From assembly GCF_000970305.1 (NCBI RefSeq), contig NZ_CP009517.1, positions 3,534,001-3,598,000 on the forward strand: 64,000 bases of DNA. The letters are read 5' to 3'. Both the position numbers and the translations under genes were made by a program. The stretch comes from Methanosarcina barkeri 3. Lineage in GTDB: Archaea > Halobacteriota > Methanosarcinia > Methanosarcinales > Methanosarcinaceae. Positions 29,026 to 39,099 of the stretch are shown in pieces (position 1 is the stretch's first letter; the number at the start of each line of letters is the position of its first letter). The notes below the pieces were generated by a model that was given only the letters and a program-made list of their open reading frames with translations, was not told the DNA's origin and ran no database searches.

Positions 29026-29358
29026 GTTTTTAATAAGGGTTGATTCTTTCTGAAATCCAATGAGAATTCTTCAACTTACTATTTAATATTTATCCATAAG
29101 CAAATATAATTTAACATTGATCAAGTTAAGTTTACTTTATTTCTCGTTTATTTCGAACTCAGCAACTTGATTTTTACTGAGTTTTTATTAAAGATCAGTT
29201 GAGTAGGTTTCTATATATAACAAGTTGGTTATTTTGGTTTCAGATTCACTCAGACTGTAAAGACTGTATAATAACCTGCGTAGAATAAAAATAGAAAGAT
29301 GAAAGCCGGAGCAGGTACAGAATATCGGCTTTCCATTTGCTTTAGAAAAACTTTGTTT

Positions 29359-30801
29359 TTAATATGTTCTTGCCACGTAAACACGAGTTTCGGTTTCTTC
29401 CCCGCATATAGGGCACTTTTCTTTTCGGTCTCTTTTTTGTTCAAGAGGAATTCCAAGGATTCCTGCACCTATTACGTCTTCCATAGCAAGTCCGCATTCT
29501 CTCTTTCCGCACCAGGGAATTGTTGCGACGCCCATCTGGATTTTTTCCTTTACTTCTTCAAGTTCGTCACAGTCAAACACGCGGTTTTCAAGTTCGGTTT
29601 TTGCTTTTTGATACAGGCTTTCGTGAATTGCCTCAAACTTTGAACTCACACGAGTTTCAATGTCAGATAGCGGGATCTGTTCTTTTTCTCCGGTATCTCT
29701 CCTGACAGCTACAGCGACATTGTTCTGAAGGTCTCTTGGTCCGATTTCAAGCCTGAGAGGCACACCTTTCATTTCCCACTTGTAGTACTTTGCTCCGGGA
29801 CGAAGGTCACTTGCATCGATTTCGACTCTGATTCCGGCTTTAGTCAGGCGTTCCTTGACATCCTTGCAGGCTGCAAGTACCTCTTCAGCACCTTTCTTGA
29901 AGATGATTGGAATAATTACAACCTGTACAGGCGCGATCTCGGGAGGTAAAACCAGCCCTTTATCATCTCCATGGATAGAAATGGTGGCTGCGATCGACCT
30001 TTCGGAAATTCCGTAACAGGTCTGATAGGCGTAACGCTGCTCTCCGTCAGGGGCTTCATATTTAATGTCAAATGTCTTTGCAAAGTTATCCCCCAAATGG
30101 TGGACTGTACCGATCTGAAGGGTCTTTCCGTCAGGCATAATTGCATCAAGGGCATCGGTATAATCCGCACCCGGGAACTTATCCCAATCAGGTCTCCTTG
30201 AGCGAAGCACAGGGACTGCGAGCCTGCGGTATATTTCAGTATAGAGCCTGATAGCTTCCTTAACCTGAGCTTCGGCATCCTCCCAGGTAGCATGGACTGT
30301 GTGGGCCTCTTTAAAGGAGGTAATCTCTCTAAGCCTTATCAAAGGACGTGTATGTTTCGTTTCATAGCGGAAAGTATTGACTATCTGATATATTTTGACA
30401 GGAAAATCCGCATGGGACCTGACCCACATTTTGTACATAGGGTAAATGGCAGTCTCACTTGTTGGGCGAAGGGCCAGAGGAATATCAAGCGGGTCTCTTC
30501 CGCCATGAGTTACCCAGTATACCTCATCTTCAAAGCCTTTAATATGCTCGGCTTCTTTCATGAACTCGTTTTCGGGGATGAGAAGAGGGAAAAGGGCTTC
30601 CTGGTGTCCACTGTTGTCAAGAATTTCTCTTATAATGTTGTATGTGTTTCTTCGGATTGCAAAGCCGAAGGGATACCAGACATATAATCCTTTTACAGGA
30701 TAGCGGACGTCCATTATTTCGGCCATCCACAGGAGTTCGTTATACCATTCGCTGAATTCCTCTTTTGGAGATAATGCTGCTTCTTTTTCGCTTTCTGCCA
30801 T
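29359..30801 (-). CDS. proS: prolyl-tRNA synthetase (archaeal/eukaryotic type)
   Basis: This enzyme charges tRNA-Pro with proline. The 480-residue product has class II motifs: motif 2 region [44 protein letters not shown], and motif 3 [28 protein letters not shown]. The anticodon-binding domain follows, then the archaeal C-terminal zinc-binding extension with four cysteines (PWCGKRECG and KCPICGEET) ending in Tyr-rich VYVARTY. The length is normal for the archaeal type. It is monocistronic, with a 533-base repeat-bearing gap upstream. Confidence 0.97.
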   Translation of the reverse strand: MAESEKEAALSPKEEFSEWYNELLWMAEIMDVRYPVKGLYVWYPFGFAIRRNTYNIIREILDNSGHQEALFPLLIPENEFMKEAEHIKGFEDEVYWVTHGGRDPLDIPLALRPTSETAIYPMYKMWVRSHADFPVKIYQIVNTFRYETKHTRPLIRLREITSFKEAHTVHATWEDAEAQVKEAIRLYTEIYRRLAVPVLRSRRPDWDKFPGADYTDALDAIMPDGKTLQIGTVHHLGDNFAKTFDIKYEAPDGEQRYAYQTCYGISERSIAATISIHGDDKGLVLPPEIAPVQVVIIPIIFKKGAEEVLAACKDVKERLTKAGIRVEIDASDLRPGAKYYKWEMKGVPLRLEIGPRDLQNNVAVAVRRDTGEKEQIPLSDIETRVSSKFEAIHESLYQKAKTELENRVFDCDELEEVKEKIQMGVATIPWCGKRECGLAMEDVIGAGILGIPLEQKRDRKEKCPICGEETETRVYVARTY

Positions 30802-30896
30802 ACCTTCACCGTATTATAGCAATCTGAAATAGTTGAATTCGTAAATTAAACTGAGTAAACTTTCAAACCAATTAAACAAATGTGTAAATTGACGAG

Positions 30897-30990
30897 ATTT
30901 TGATAGACACTGCATGATTTTGATAGACACTACATGATTTTGATAGACACTGCATGATTTTGATAGACACGACACAATTTTGATAGATAC
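30897..30990. repeat. 20-bp tandem repeat (5 copies) upstream of proS
   Basis: TGATAGACACTGCATGATTT repeats at 30901, 30921, 30941, 30961 and 30981, with the last two copies diverging. The surrounding gap 30802-31334 contains the proS promoter region and no other recognisable feature. Confidence 0.9.
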
Positions 30991-31334
30991 AGGTGAAATC
31001 TATCTTTATATCTTCTGTTTATATCTTCTGTTCAAATCAGAACTTCTTGAATCAAATATACAGCTCTATTGGGCAATTTAAAGGCTTGCTTCAGGAGAAT
31101 ACAATAATCTTTGCAGCAAGCATGTTTTTCCGGAAGTCCTGTAGAAAGTTTTTCCGGGCAGTCATATTTTGAGTTGGGATATTTTGAGAAATGTCACCTT
31201 GAGGATGTAGCATCCTGACATGAAATTGCCTTCATAGCCCGTAATATGCCTGCCTTTATGGAATAGAAGTTAATAACTATATTGGGGAATATGCCCCAGG
31301 AATTTGTCAAGCTGTGAAAAACCGGAAAAAAGAA

Positions 31335-31976
31335 TTAATCTCCGAGGGGCTGAACATTGTCTGAGACATCATTTACGAGCTCGGATTTGTTAACATCGAA
31401 AACGATCATGCCAGTATTTAACTTCTGGGCTTCTTCTTCGGAGAGTTTGGTAGCTTTTGCCTTCTTTGAAATTATCGCACTGTTTCCGAGAGGATCTTCA
31501 ATTATGACTGTGATTTTTCCCTTGCCCTCAATCACATCTTCAAGCATACACAGGAGCTCCTCGCTGCGTGAGGATTTCTCTTCATCTCCCTGTACCCATC
31601 TGCTCGCAGTCAGAAGAACATCCCGAATCCGTTGCAATACACCTTCGATATTCGTTATATATGACTCCGAGACTGATCCGGGTTCGACGGTAACACCCAT
31701 CTCCGGGATGCGGATCGTTCCTGAGGTTGAACGGATGACCCTTGCATCCAGGTCTTCACTGGTTTCAACTGGCATCTCATAGCGCATGGGCTCCTTACTC
31801 GAGAGAATCATGGTATCTGCAAAACGGAAACCGCACTGGCATCTTGCACTGATATGCATGATCTCCCCGAAATAGGGAATATTATCTCTCTGCCAGTTCA
31901 TCACCAGATCCGTCTGGCATAAAGGGCAGCAGATTTTTGTTTCAAACCTTTCCTGTTTTAAGAAATCCGGGTTCAA
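31335..31976 (-). CDS. ZPR1-type zinc-finger protein
   Basis: The 213-residue product is an archaeal ZPR1 homologue. An N-terminal zinc finger (CCPLCQTDLVMNWQRDNIPYFGEIMHIS, then CQCGF) is followed by the ZPR1 beta domain: RVIRSTSGTIRIPEMGVTVEPG and a GKITVIIEDPLGNSAII segment characteristic of the family. Eukaryotic ZPR1 binds translation factor eEF1A as a folding chaperone. A similar role for archaeal aEF1A is plausible but unproven. It starts with TTG overlapping the stop of the sepF gene by four bases (TTGA), so the two are translationally coupled. Confidence 0.88.
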   Translation of the reverse strand: MNPDFLKQERFETKICCPLCQTDLVMNWQRDNIPYFGEIMHISARCQCGFRFADTMILSSKEPMRYEMPVETSEDLDARVIRSTSGTIRIPEMGVTVEPGSVSESYITNIEGVLQRIRDVLLTASRWVQGDEEKSSRSEELLCMLEDVIEGKGKITVIIEDPLGNSAIISKKAKATKLSEEEAQKLNTGMIVFDVNKSELVNDVSDNVQPLGD

Positions 31977-32353
31977 TATTTTCCACCAGAAATTTTAGCT
32001 CTGTCGATTTTAATGCCTGTAGGAGTTACAATTACGGTATTTCCTTTAACCCCTGCGATATCTCCATGGACATCGATAATAACATCTTTCAGCTCTTTTA
32101 AAACCCTATCTCTAAGCAGGTCATCACCCCTGATGTTTGAAATATCTACAATAACGATATTTCCGTTATAAATTTCCTGCTTGAGCTGGGATACCTGATT
32201 GATACTCGAGATCTCTGCAATCTTTACATAAGTTTCTGCAGGCTCGTCCTCGAGAACTTCTTCATACTTGCTGAGATCAATCTCAGTGTAATCTTCTGGA
32301 CTGGTTGGACTTTTTACATTGCTGCCAAGGAGCTTGTCTATGAGTTTTGCCAT
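31973..32353 (-). CDS. sepF: SepF-like cell-division protein
   Basis: The 126-residue product has an N-terminal membrane-targeting helix (MAKLIDKLLGS), a variable linker, and a C-terminal SepF domain (YVKIAEISSINQVSQLKQEIYNGNIVIVDIS, then DVHGDIAGVKGNTVIVTP). Archaeal SepF anchors FtsZ to the membrane and is the main Z-ring anchor in species lacking FtsA. Its partner ftsZ is in this window at 42976-44157 but is not linked. It overlaps the following zpr1 gene by four bases. Confidence 0.88.
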   Translation of the reverse strand: MAKLIDKLLGSNVKSPTSPEDYTEIDLSKYEEVLEDEPAETYVKIAEISSINQVSQLKQEIYNGNIVIVDISNIRGDDLLRDRVLKELKDVIIDVHGDIAGVKGNTVIVTPTGIKIDRAKISGGKY

Positions 32354-32523
32354 TTATGCGCACCTTTTATATTTTTTAAAATTCGAATCGCATTGTCCTA
32401 TATTGAAATCTATATTAATTAATTTTGCTATTATAAAGCTGATCCGGGTTTTCATTCAATTTAAGGGGTTCACGTCCCCTACCCTCAGGTTCCGTTAATG
32501 AAAGTATATTTTATAGGGAACTG

Positions 32524-33009
32524 TCAGAATTCCGTGTTCCAGAGTTTGTCTCCTACATGGGTTATAGACTTTATGGCTTTACCTGAAGTAGCTTCAACCA
32601 TTTCCGGCCCTCCCATAATAGCTTTTCCAATTGCAAGAGGTTTTTGATGAGTTTCTTCGACTATAATTACGAAGTCTCCTTTTTTTATTTCGGGATCAGC
32701 TGCCGCAACTCCAGGGGCCATGATATCCGCACCGTTTGAAACAAAACGGATAGCTCCTTTATCCACGGTTACAATACGCTTTTGAAGTCCCATCTCAAGA
32801 GCTCCGCGGACGGTAGGAAAAAGATGTCCTTCTATTTCAAAAAGCAAAGGCTTGCCGTCCACCAGAATAAGGGAGTATTCCTCAAGGGTAATTTTTTCCA
32901 GAGTTTTATCTTCCAAATATGACAGCTCTTCGCCGAAAGTGGATACAAGTTCTTTCAACATTTTGTTCTTGACATTCTTCCTTAGTTGAACTCTTGACTT
33001 TACTTTCAA
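32524..33009 (-). CDS. PUA-domain RNA-binding protein (MCTS1-like)
   Basis: The 161-residue product has an N-terminal DUF1947-like domain (KSRVQLRKNVKNKMLKELVSTFG). A PUA domain follows (VTVDKGAIRFVSNGADIMAPGV, KKGDFVIIVEETHQKPLAIGKAI). This is the architecture of archaeal MCTS1/MCT-1 relatives. PUA domains bind structured RNA, and eukaryotic MCTS1 acts in translation re-initiation and recycling. A role in translation is inferred. The gene stands upstream of sepF-zpr1 on the same strand with a 170-base gap. Confidence 0.85.
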   Translation of the reverse strand: MKVKSRVQLRKNVKNKMLKELVSTFGEELSYLEDKTLEKITLEEYSLILVDGKPLLFEIEGHLFPTVRGALEMGLQKRIVTVDKGAIRFVSNGADIMAPGVAAADPEIKKGDFVIIVEETHQKPLAIGKAIMGGPEMVEATSGKAIKSITHVGDKLWNTEF

Positions 33010-33158
33010 TTAATCACCGGGTTTTCAAATGTTATATTTGTTTATAGCATAGGGTTTTTGTGCTTTTTAAAACTTATGTGGAGCACTGGGATTTCCTGGG
33101 ACAGGTTTCAGATTTAGTTTGCACTTTGAGTGTTTACTTCAAATCTTTCAGGGTGCTT

Positions 33159-34316
33159 TCAATCAATTTTTGCAAAGAGCCCTGTAAGCAGTATAATGGC
33201 GCTTCCGAAAAATACAGTCTCATAACCGAAGGGTTCAAGAAAAAAACTTCCAATAACCGGACCCAGTCCGAGTCCTGCATAAATTCCTGTATTAAAAAGC
33301 CCCATTACAAAGCCGCTTGAGCTAATTCTGGAAACGGCCGTTATCAGGCCTACAACTGCGGTTCCCCCTCCTGCTCCTATAAGGAAGAAAGCTAGTAAAG
33401 GCAGCTTTACCGAAAGGACAATACCTGCAACTGCAAGGACTATTCCAGCCCTTACTATATTTTTATAATTGATGTTTACTCTGCCTGCAATCAGGGAACT
33501 CAGCATTGCAGCCAGATAAGAAGCTGAAATTGCCAGCCCGAGTTCTGGTTTTGTCAGAAAGCCAGCACTGTAATCTGCATAGTTTGCGCTCAACAGCCCT
33601 GTGGTCCCATAAAGAAGTACTGAAATTGCCCAGATCTTTCCGAAATCGGTCTGAAACAGAGTTTTCCTGGCTTTTTGCAGGTAACTTTTTAATTCGGGAA
33701 GTAAAAGCGTTCCCTGCTGGTTTTTTATAGAGTTTTCACTTTCTGAACGCTTAAAGTATTTCCCGTTACTGTCAGGAGACAGCAGTTCTCCGGCTTTCGA
33801 GAGGAGGAGAAGGCAGGAAAGCCCTGCAAGAATCGTGAAGCTGGTTATTGCGGTTTTAATTCCAAACCCCGCAAACATTCCTGAGAAGAAAACACCTGCA
33901 GCCAGCCCACCATTTAACAGGAAATTGAATTCCCCAAGGCTTTGCTGGCTGTCCTTCCATTCTGCAATTATGGAAAAAGCTGCAGGAAAAAAAGCCCCGC
34001 AGCCCACTCCTTCCAGGAACCTGAAAACTCCAAGAATCAATGGGACGTTCGAAAATGCAATAACAAAACCCGATAAAGCAGTAAGAAGCATTCCGAATCT
34101 TATCACCTTCAGGTTTCCTATCCTGTCTGCCAGGATCCCAAGAGGTACAAGGGCAAGCAGAGCTCCAATAAAATACCCGGAGAACAGAAGGCTTGAGAAA
34201 ACCCCAACATCTCCGCTATCTCCTCCGGCAAGTTCCGGAAGAACAGGGATTACTGCGTTTGAGAGTCCCTGTAGCGCAAAAACTGAAGAATAAAGCGTTA
34301 ACTTTTTGAGATTCAT
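33159..34316 (-). CDS. major facilitator superfamily transporter
   Basis: The 385-residue product has 12 predicted helices. It has the MFS motif A between helices 2 and 3 (PLGILADRIGNLKVIRFGM) and a long central loop of about 40 residues. The N-terminus (LYSSVFALQGLSNAVIPVLPELAG) is closely similar to that of the next gene's product at 34668-35786. The two are tandem paralogues on the same strand. The substrate is unknown; drug or metabolite efflux is typical for this type. Confidence 0.88.
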   Translation of the reverse strand: MNLKKLTLYSSVFALQGLSNAVIPVLPELAGGDSGDVGVFSSLLFSGYFIGALLALVPLGILADRIGNLKVIRFGMLLTALSGFVIAFSNVPLILGVFRFLEGVGCGAFFPAAFSIIAEWKDSQQSLGEFNFLLNGGLAAGVFFSGMFAGFGIKTAITSFTILAGLSCLLLLSKAGELLSPDSNGKYFKRSESENSIKNQQGTLLLPELKSYLQKARKTLFQTDFGKIWAISVLLYGTTGLLSANYADYSAGFLTKPELGLAISASYLAAMLSSLIAGRVNINYKNIVRAGIVLAVAGIVLSVKLPLLAFFLIGAGGGTAVVGLITAVSRISSSGFVMGLFNTGIYAGLGLGPVIGSFFLEPFGYETVFFGSAIILLTGLFAKID

Positions 34317-34487
34317 AGACTTTCCTATTATTATATGTACTTAGCAATATGCTAACTTTCTACTCGATCTTTGTTTTTTCCTGGTTTCTAAAACCGTTTA
34401 TTCTTGAAAAATACTCTTATCCTGAGTGCTACTATCATTCTAAAAAGTAGTTTTATTTTAAAAACGTCTAATGTTTCTAAAACGTTA

Positions 34488-34541
34488 TCTTAAACGTAAT
34501 CTTAAACGTAATCTTAAACGTAATCTTAAACGTAATCTTAT
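34488..34541. repeat. 12-bp tandem repeat between two MFS genes
   Basis: TTAAACGTAATC repeats about 4-5 times without interruption. It lies in the 351-base gap between the paralogous transporter genes, upstream of the left one. No gene is present in this gap. Confidence 0.9.
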
Positions 34542-34667
34542 TTCTAAAGGCTCTTTCTGAATAGCTCAGGAAATTCCATAGAATAAATATCTTACGCAAG
34601 GCTCTCTGCTATTCAATTAAAGGAAACTTATCGAACTAAAATCTGGTTAACACCCTACAGGGGGTCT

Positions 34668-35786
34668 TTAGTTCTTCAATATAATACCAACTGCAAGGAT
34701 ACACCCATTTGCTATAAACAGTTTTTCAAAACTCACAAAATCTACAAAAAACCCTGCAATAATCGGAGCAAGAGAAAGCCCTGCATATATAGTCGTATTG
34801 AAAAGCCCCATTGCAAGGCCTCTGTCAGCATTCATTCTGGCAACAGCGAGGGCAAAACCCACAGTTGCGACTCCTGACCCTCCACCAATACTTGAGAACC
34901 CCAGCAAGGGATATTTTATTGCAGAGAGAGCCCCAAAAGCTGAAAATCCCATTCCAATTTTAATTAAGTTTTTTTCCTTTACTTTGAAACGTCCTCCAAG
35001 CAGAGAGGTAATCATTGCACAGACATAAAGACTGGAAATCGAGATCCCAAGTTGGGCTTTTGTTATAGTACCCAGGCTGTAATCAGGATAGTAGGCTAGA
35101 AGCACTCCGATGGCTCCATTAAGCAGAAAAGAACTGAACCAAATCCCGAAATTGCTACGGCTGAGGAGCTTCTTAGTTTCTTTGTAAGGCTTTCGGAAAA
35201 GACCGGAACTTTTTAATGCACCTGCTTTCGCTGAGCTTTCAAGACCAACCAGGCCCCTGCATCTGGATAACAGGTAAGTGGTCAAAAGGAAAGTAAGAAC
35301 TGTAAAAATCAGGATTGCTCCTTTCAGATAGGCGTCTGCCAGCATCCCTGAGAGAAAAGCTCCTGTCGCCAGGCCAGCATTGAAAAGAAAAGTCAGCTCT
35401 CCTAAATAGCGCCCTGGATTACTGAGTTTGGATAATATGGCAAAAGCAGCCGGAAGAAAGGCTCCACAGGCAGAACCTTCTATAAACCTTGCAATCAAAA
35501 GAATCCAGAGGTTTTCGGAAAGCAGAATTGTCAACCCTGAAATTACCGTAAGGATAATACCCAGTGCTATGAACTTAAAATTGCCGAACCTGTCCGCAAG
35601 AATCCCAAAAGGTAGCATTGTTCCCAGGGCTCCGAGAAAGTAGGCGGAAAACAACAGGCTTAAGGCGAACCCTCCATAAGAATTATTACTCAGGTCTGCA
35701 AGCTCCGGAAGGATAGGAATGACAGCATTCGAGAGTCCCATTATGGTAAAAGCTGCTCCGTAAATCAAAAGCCTGTCAAGATTCAT
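34668..35786 (-). CDS. major facilitator superfamily transporter (paralogue of the adjacent gene)
   Basis: The 372-residue product has 12 predicted helices, motif A PFGILADRFGNFKFIALGI, and LYGLSNAV-type N-terminal sequence (YGAAFTIMGLSNAVIPILPELAD). Many identical stretches are shared with 33159-34316, including RFxEGxxCGAFxPAAF and MGLFNTxIYAGL. A tandem duplication is the likely origin. The central cytoplasmic loop is shorter and different, so the two proteins may differ in regulation or substrate. The substrate is unknown. Confidence 0.88.
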   Translation of the reverse strand: MNLDRLLIYGAAFTIMGLSNAVIPILPELADLSNNSYGGFALSLLFSAYFLGALGTMLPFGILADRFGNFKFIALGIILTVISGLTILLSENLWILLIARFIEGSACGAFLPAAFAILSKLSNPGRYLGELTFLFNAGLATGAFLSGMLADAYLKGAILIFTVLTFLLTTYLLSRCRGLVGLESSAKAGALKSSGLFRKPYKETKKLLSRSNFGIWFSSFLLNGAIGVLLAYYPDYSLGTITKAQLGISISSLYVCAMITSLLGGRFKVKEKNLIKIGMGFSAFGALSAIKYPLLGFSSIGGGSGVATVGFALAVARMNADRGLAMGLFNTTIYAGLSLAPIIAGFFVDFVSFEKLFIANGCILAVGIILKN

Positions 35787-36079
35787 AGGACTAAAAACCT
35801 TTAACCAGGTATATAGATTCTTGTCCGTAGTTTCCTGCCCTCAGCAGCTTTCGAAAAAAACACCGCTCACAGGTTAAAATGCCCTGAGACAATTTTTAAA
35901 GGTTCCTTCAACCCTTCACGGGATTTATATCCGTTGCATAGTTATAATGTATGTAAGAAAATCAAACATGGATGCTAAGCCTTAAGTTGACAATAGATCA
36001 TGACACTCTTATTATAATAAATGAGATAGAATGCATAGCTATTTATATAATTAGTTTGAATAGGGGTAATGTGAGTAAT

Positions 36080-36152
36080 GTGAGCGGGAAACTTTTTTCA
36101 CATACCATACCCCCCACTCCCCATATGACCCCCCACTCCCCAACCCGCTCAC
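36080..36152. other. C-rich inverted-repeat element
   Basis: GTGAGCGGG (36080-36088) pairs perfectly with CCCGCTCAC (36144-36152). The 55-base loop contains two copies of ACCCCCCACTCCCC, separated by ATATG. Such a G/C-rich island is conspicuous in an AT-rich gap (35787-36657) and may be a structured RNA or a mobile repeat. No family is recognised. Confidence 0.5.
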
Positions 36153-36270
36153 ACTACTTCTTCTTATCAATCTAATAGATGTCAATTGAATTTTTTTTCT
36201 TACTTTTTAGCTTATTAGTCCGTTATTTCTTTAGAATGATCAAAATCTTTTCTCATTTTTTAGCTTATTA

Positions 36271-36405
36271 GTTCACTACTTCTTAGTTCATTATTTCTTA
36301 GTTCATTATTTCTTAGTTCATTATTTCTTAGTTCATTATTTCTTAGTTCATTATTTCTTAGTCCACTACTTCTTAGTCCACTACTTCTTAGTTCATTACT
36401 TCTTT
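36271..36405. repeat. 15-bp tandem repeat (9 copies)
   Basis: GTTCATTATTTCTTA repeats every 15 bases from 36271. The variants GTYCACTACTTCTTA come first, seventh and eighth. No spacers are present. The array lies downstream of the pyrophosphatase gene, beyond its terminator hairpin. Confidence 0.95.
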
Positions 36406-36586
36406 AAAATAACCCAGATTTGTATATAAATTGAGAAATTGCTATTAACTTTTCAGAATCCAAAGTTCCTTTTTCCTATACTGGAAAGAAAAAAGATAGA
36501 AGTACTCTCTAAAAAATAGTATTTGTTTTTACTGTAAAAAAGTTAAAAATAAGATTTGCTGCTTCGTAAAAGTCACTATTAAGGAA

Positions 36587-36617
36587 AAGCCTCACAACAC
36601 TTGGTGTTGTAAGGCTT
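36587..36617 (-). terminator. terminator hairpin of the pyrophosphatase gene
   Basis: On the minus strand, AAGCCTTACAACAC-CAA-GTGTTGTGAGGCTT forms a 14-bp stem with one G-U pair and is followed by TTTTCCTT. It starts about 40 bases after the stop codon at 36658. Its position and T-rich tail fit a transcription terminator. Confidence 0.7.
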
Positions 36618-36657
36618 GATCCCACATTCCTTGTTAGCAGCTAATAAAATTCCTTAA

Positions 36658-39099
36658 TTAATCATTTGTCGGAATTCTCATTCTGTAGAATGAACGCCAG
36701 ACAAAGATCAGACCAACCAACAGGAATACGCCACCTACATAGGGAGCGATATTTCGGAAGGATTCGGAAATAGCGATTTCCATGGCTAACAGGCCAAATA
36801 GTGTGGTGAACTTGATGATTGGGTTGAGGGCAACTGATGAGGTATCTTTGAAAGGATCACCTACAGTATCGCCTACCACCGTGGCTTCATGTAAATCGGT
36901 ACCTTTCTCCTGAAGGTCTACTTCTACAACTTTTTTGGAATTATCCCAGCATCCGCCGGCATTTGCCATAAACACGGCCTGGAACAGTCCGAATACCGCA
37001 ATGGAAATTAGATAGGAGACAAAAAGCGCCACCGAATCATTTCCGGCTATTGGAGCAGAGAGACAGGAAAATGCCAGAGTAAAGGAGAATATAGTGATAA
37101 AAATATTGAACATACCCTGCTGTGCATACTGGGTGCAGATCTTTACCACTTCTTTTGACTTTTCCGTAGCTGCCTTCTGGTTGGCGTCTTCATCAAGCTG
37201 TATGTTCCTTTTAATATATTCAACTGCCCGATAGGCTCCTGTAGTCACGGATTGGGTCGATGCTCCGGTAAACCAGTAAATTACACAGCCTCCTGCTAAT
37301 AGTCCGAAGATGGTATAGGGGTTAAGCAGTGTCAGAATTTCTTCAGGTTGTACTCCAAGAACATCTCTAATAACAAGAACCAAAGAGAAGATCATCGTTG
37401 TGGCACCAACCACAGCTGTACCTATTAAGACCGGTTTGGCTGTAGCCTTAAAGGTATTTCCTGCTCCGTCATTTGCTTCCAGGTAATGTTTGGCTTTATC
37501 AAAATCCGGTTTGAAGTTAAATTCTCTCTGGATCTGCTCCTTAATTTTGGGAATTGTTTCTATAAGTGACAGCTCGTAAATTGACTGAGCGTTATCTGTT
37601 ACAGGTCCATAACTGTCAACTGCTATGGTAACAGGGCCCATGCCAAGCATCCCGAAAGCTACCAGTCCGAATGCGAATATGGAAGGATAAATCATTATGT
37701 CACTTAAACCATACCCGCTAGCATAGTAGGCAACGAACATAAGCAAGAAGAAGACCATACCGATCCAGAATGCACTGAAATTGCCTGCGACCAGTCCGGA
37801 AAGAATATTCAGAGACGGACCGCCTTCTCTGGAAGCTTTGACAACTTCGGCTACATGCTTGGAATTCGGGCTGGTAAAGATTTTGGTAAATTCGGGAATT
37901 AAAGCCGCTCCCAGGGTACCGCAGCTTATTATTATTGAGAGTACCAGCCAGAGGTTCTCCAGCGCGACAGGCACTCCGGAGCTAGGTCCCAAGATGTAAT
38001 AACTTACGGCAAAGGTTCCGATTATAGAAAAAATAGAGGTAATCCATATTAGACTGGTCAGTGGCTGTTCAAAATCAAAATCATCTTTGCTGCCGAATCT
38101 TGCCTGGCTGAGTGCCCTATTGATATAGAAAGAGGCTACGGAAGTAATGATCATGAGTATACGCATGACAAAGATCCAGGTAAGTAGGATGCCTGTCAGG
38201 TCGGGCTGTACAGCCAGAACTATGAAAGAGACAAGGGCGACTCCGGTTACACCATAAGTTTCAAATCCATCTGCAGTTGGTCCTACGCTGTCACCTGCAT
38301 TATCTCCAGTACAGTCAGCAATAACACCTGGATTACGAGGGTCATCTTCCTTTATACCAAAAACGATTTTCATCAGGTCGGAGCCGATATCTGCGATCTT
38401 GGTAAATATTCCGCCTGCAATACGTAAAGCGCTGGCTCCCAGAGACTCTCCTATTGCAAAGCCTATAAAGCTTGAACCGGCCAATTCTCTAGGAACAAAC
38501 AGCAGTATAATTAACATCATTATCAGCTCAACACAGACCAGAAGCACGCCTATGCTCATCCCTGCATCAAGAGCGATATTTAATAGTTTAAGAGGTTTTT
38601 TCTCCAGAGAAACAAATGCTGTTCTGCTGTTGGCCAGAGTATTCATACGAATGCCATACCAGGCGACCGAGTAAGAACCCAGTATCCCTAAAACGGTCCA
38701 GGCCATGATAAGCAGTACTCCGCTCAGATGCATTTTCTGAAGGAAGCCAAAGTAAAAGGCTATACATAAGCCGATGAAAACAAATAGTATGCACAGCAGT
38801 TTGCCCTGCTGGATAAGATAAGTTTTACAGGTCTCGTAAATTGTGTCGGCCACGTCCAGCATGGACTGATGGGCACCGATTTTTTTCACCTTCATAAACT
38901 GGTAAAGACCAAACAGCATGCCTAATACACAGACTACGATACCCCAGAGCAACAAATTATTTTGCTCCTGGCTTAAATTCGGAATTTTAAGATTCGCTTC
39001 ACTGGCAGCTGCTATTGCCGGTGTTAGCGACATTATGGTCAGGCCAATAAGGCTTTCTAGTGTTGCCTTGACCACCTTATTTTTGGTTATAATCTCCAT
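36658..39099 (-). CDS. hppA: membrane-bound ion-pumping inorganic pyrophosphatase
   Basis: The enzyme couples PPi hydrolysis to H+ (or Na+) transport across the membrane. The 813-residue product has about 16-17 helices. Its substrate-binding region is GIKEDDPRNPGVIADCTGDNAGDSVGP (about 248-274), with the usual Asp-rich and Lys residues, and a second acidic cluster (DNSKKVVEVD) lies near the C-terminus. The potassium-dependence position reads GNTFKATAK (Lys551). Lysine there is associated with K+-independent enzymes, whereas alanine marks K+-dependent ones. The N-terminus is long with a signal-like segment. The gene is monocistronic. Confidence 0.94.
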   Translation of the reverse strand: MEIITKNKVVKATLESLIGLTIMSLTPAIAAASEANLKIPNLSQEQNNLLLWGIVVCVLGMLFGLYQFMKVKKIGAHQSMLDVADTIYETCKTYLIQQGKLLCILFVFIGLCIAFYFGFLQKMHLSGVLLIMAWTVLGILGSYSVAWYGIRMNTLANSRTAFVSLEKKPLKLLNIALDAGMSIGVLLVCVELIMMLIILLFVPRELAGSSFIGFAIGESLGASALRIAGGIFTKIADIGSDLMKIVFGIKEDDPRNPGVIADCTGDNAGDSVGPTADGFETYGVTGVALVSFIVLAVQPDLTGILLTWIFVMRILMIITSVASFYINRALSQARFGSKDDFDFEQPLTSLIWITSIFSIIGTFAVSYYILGPSSGVPVALENLWLVLSIIISCGTLGAALIPEFTKIFTSPNSKHVAEVVKASREGGPSLNILSGLVAGNFSAFWIGMVFFLLMFVAYYASGYGLSDIMIYPSIFAFGLVAFGMLGMGPVTIAVDSYGPVTDNAQSIYELSLIETIPKIKEQIQREFNFKPDFDKAKHYLEANDGAGNTFKATAKPVLIGTAVVGATTMIFSLVLVIRDVLGVQPEEILTLLNPYTIFGLLAGGCVIYWFTGASTQSVTTGAYRAVEYIKRNIQLDEDANQKAATEKSKEVVKICTQYAQQGMFNIFITIFSFTLAFSCLSAPIAGNDSVALFVSYLISIAVFGLFQAVFMANAGGCWDNSKKVVEVDLQEKGTDLHEATVVGDTVGDPFKDTSSVALNPIIKFTTLFGLLAMEIAISESFRNIAPYVGGVFLLVGLIFVWRSFYRMRIPTND

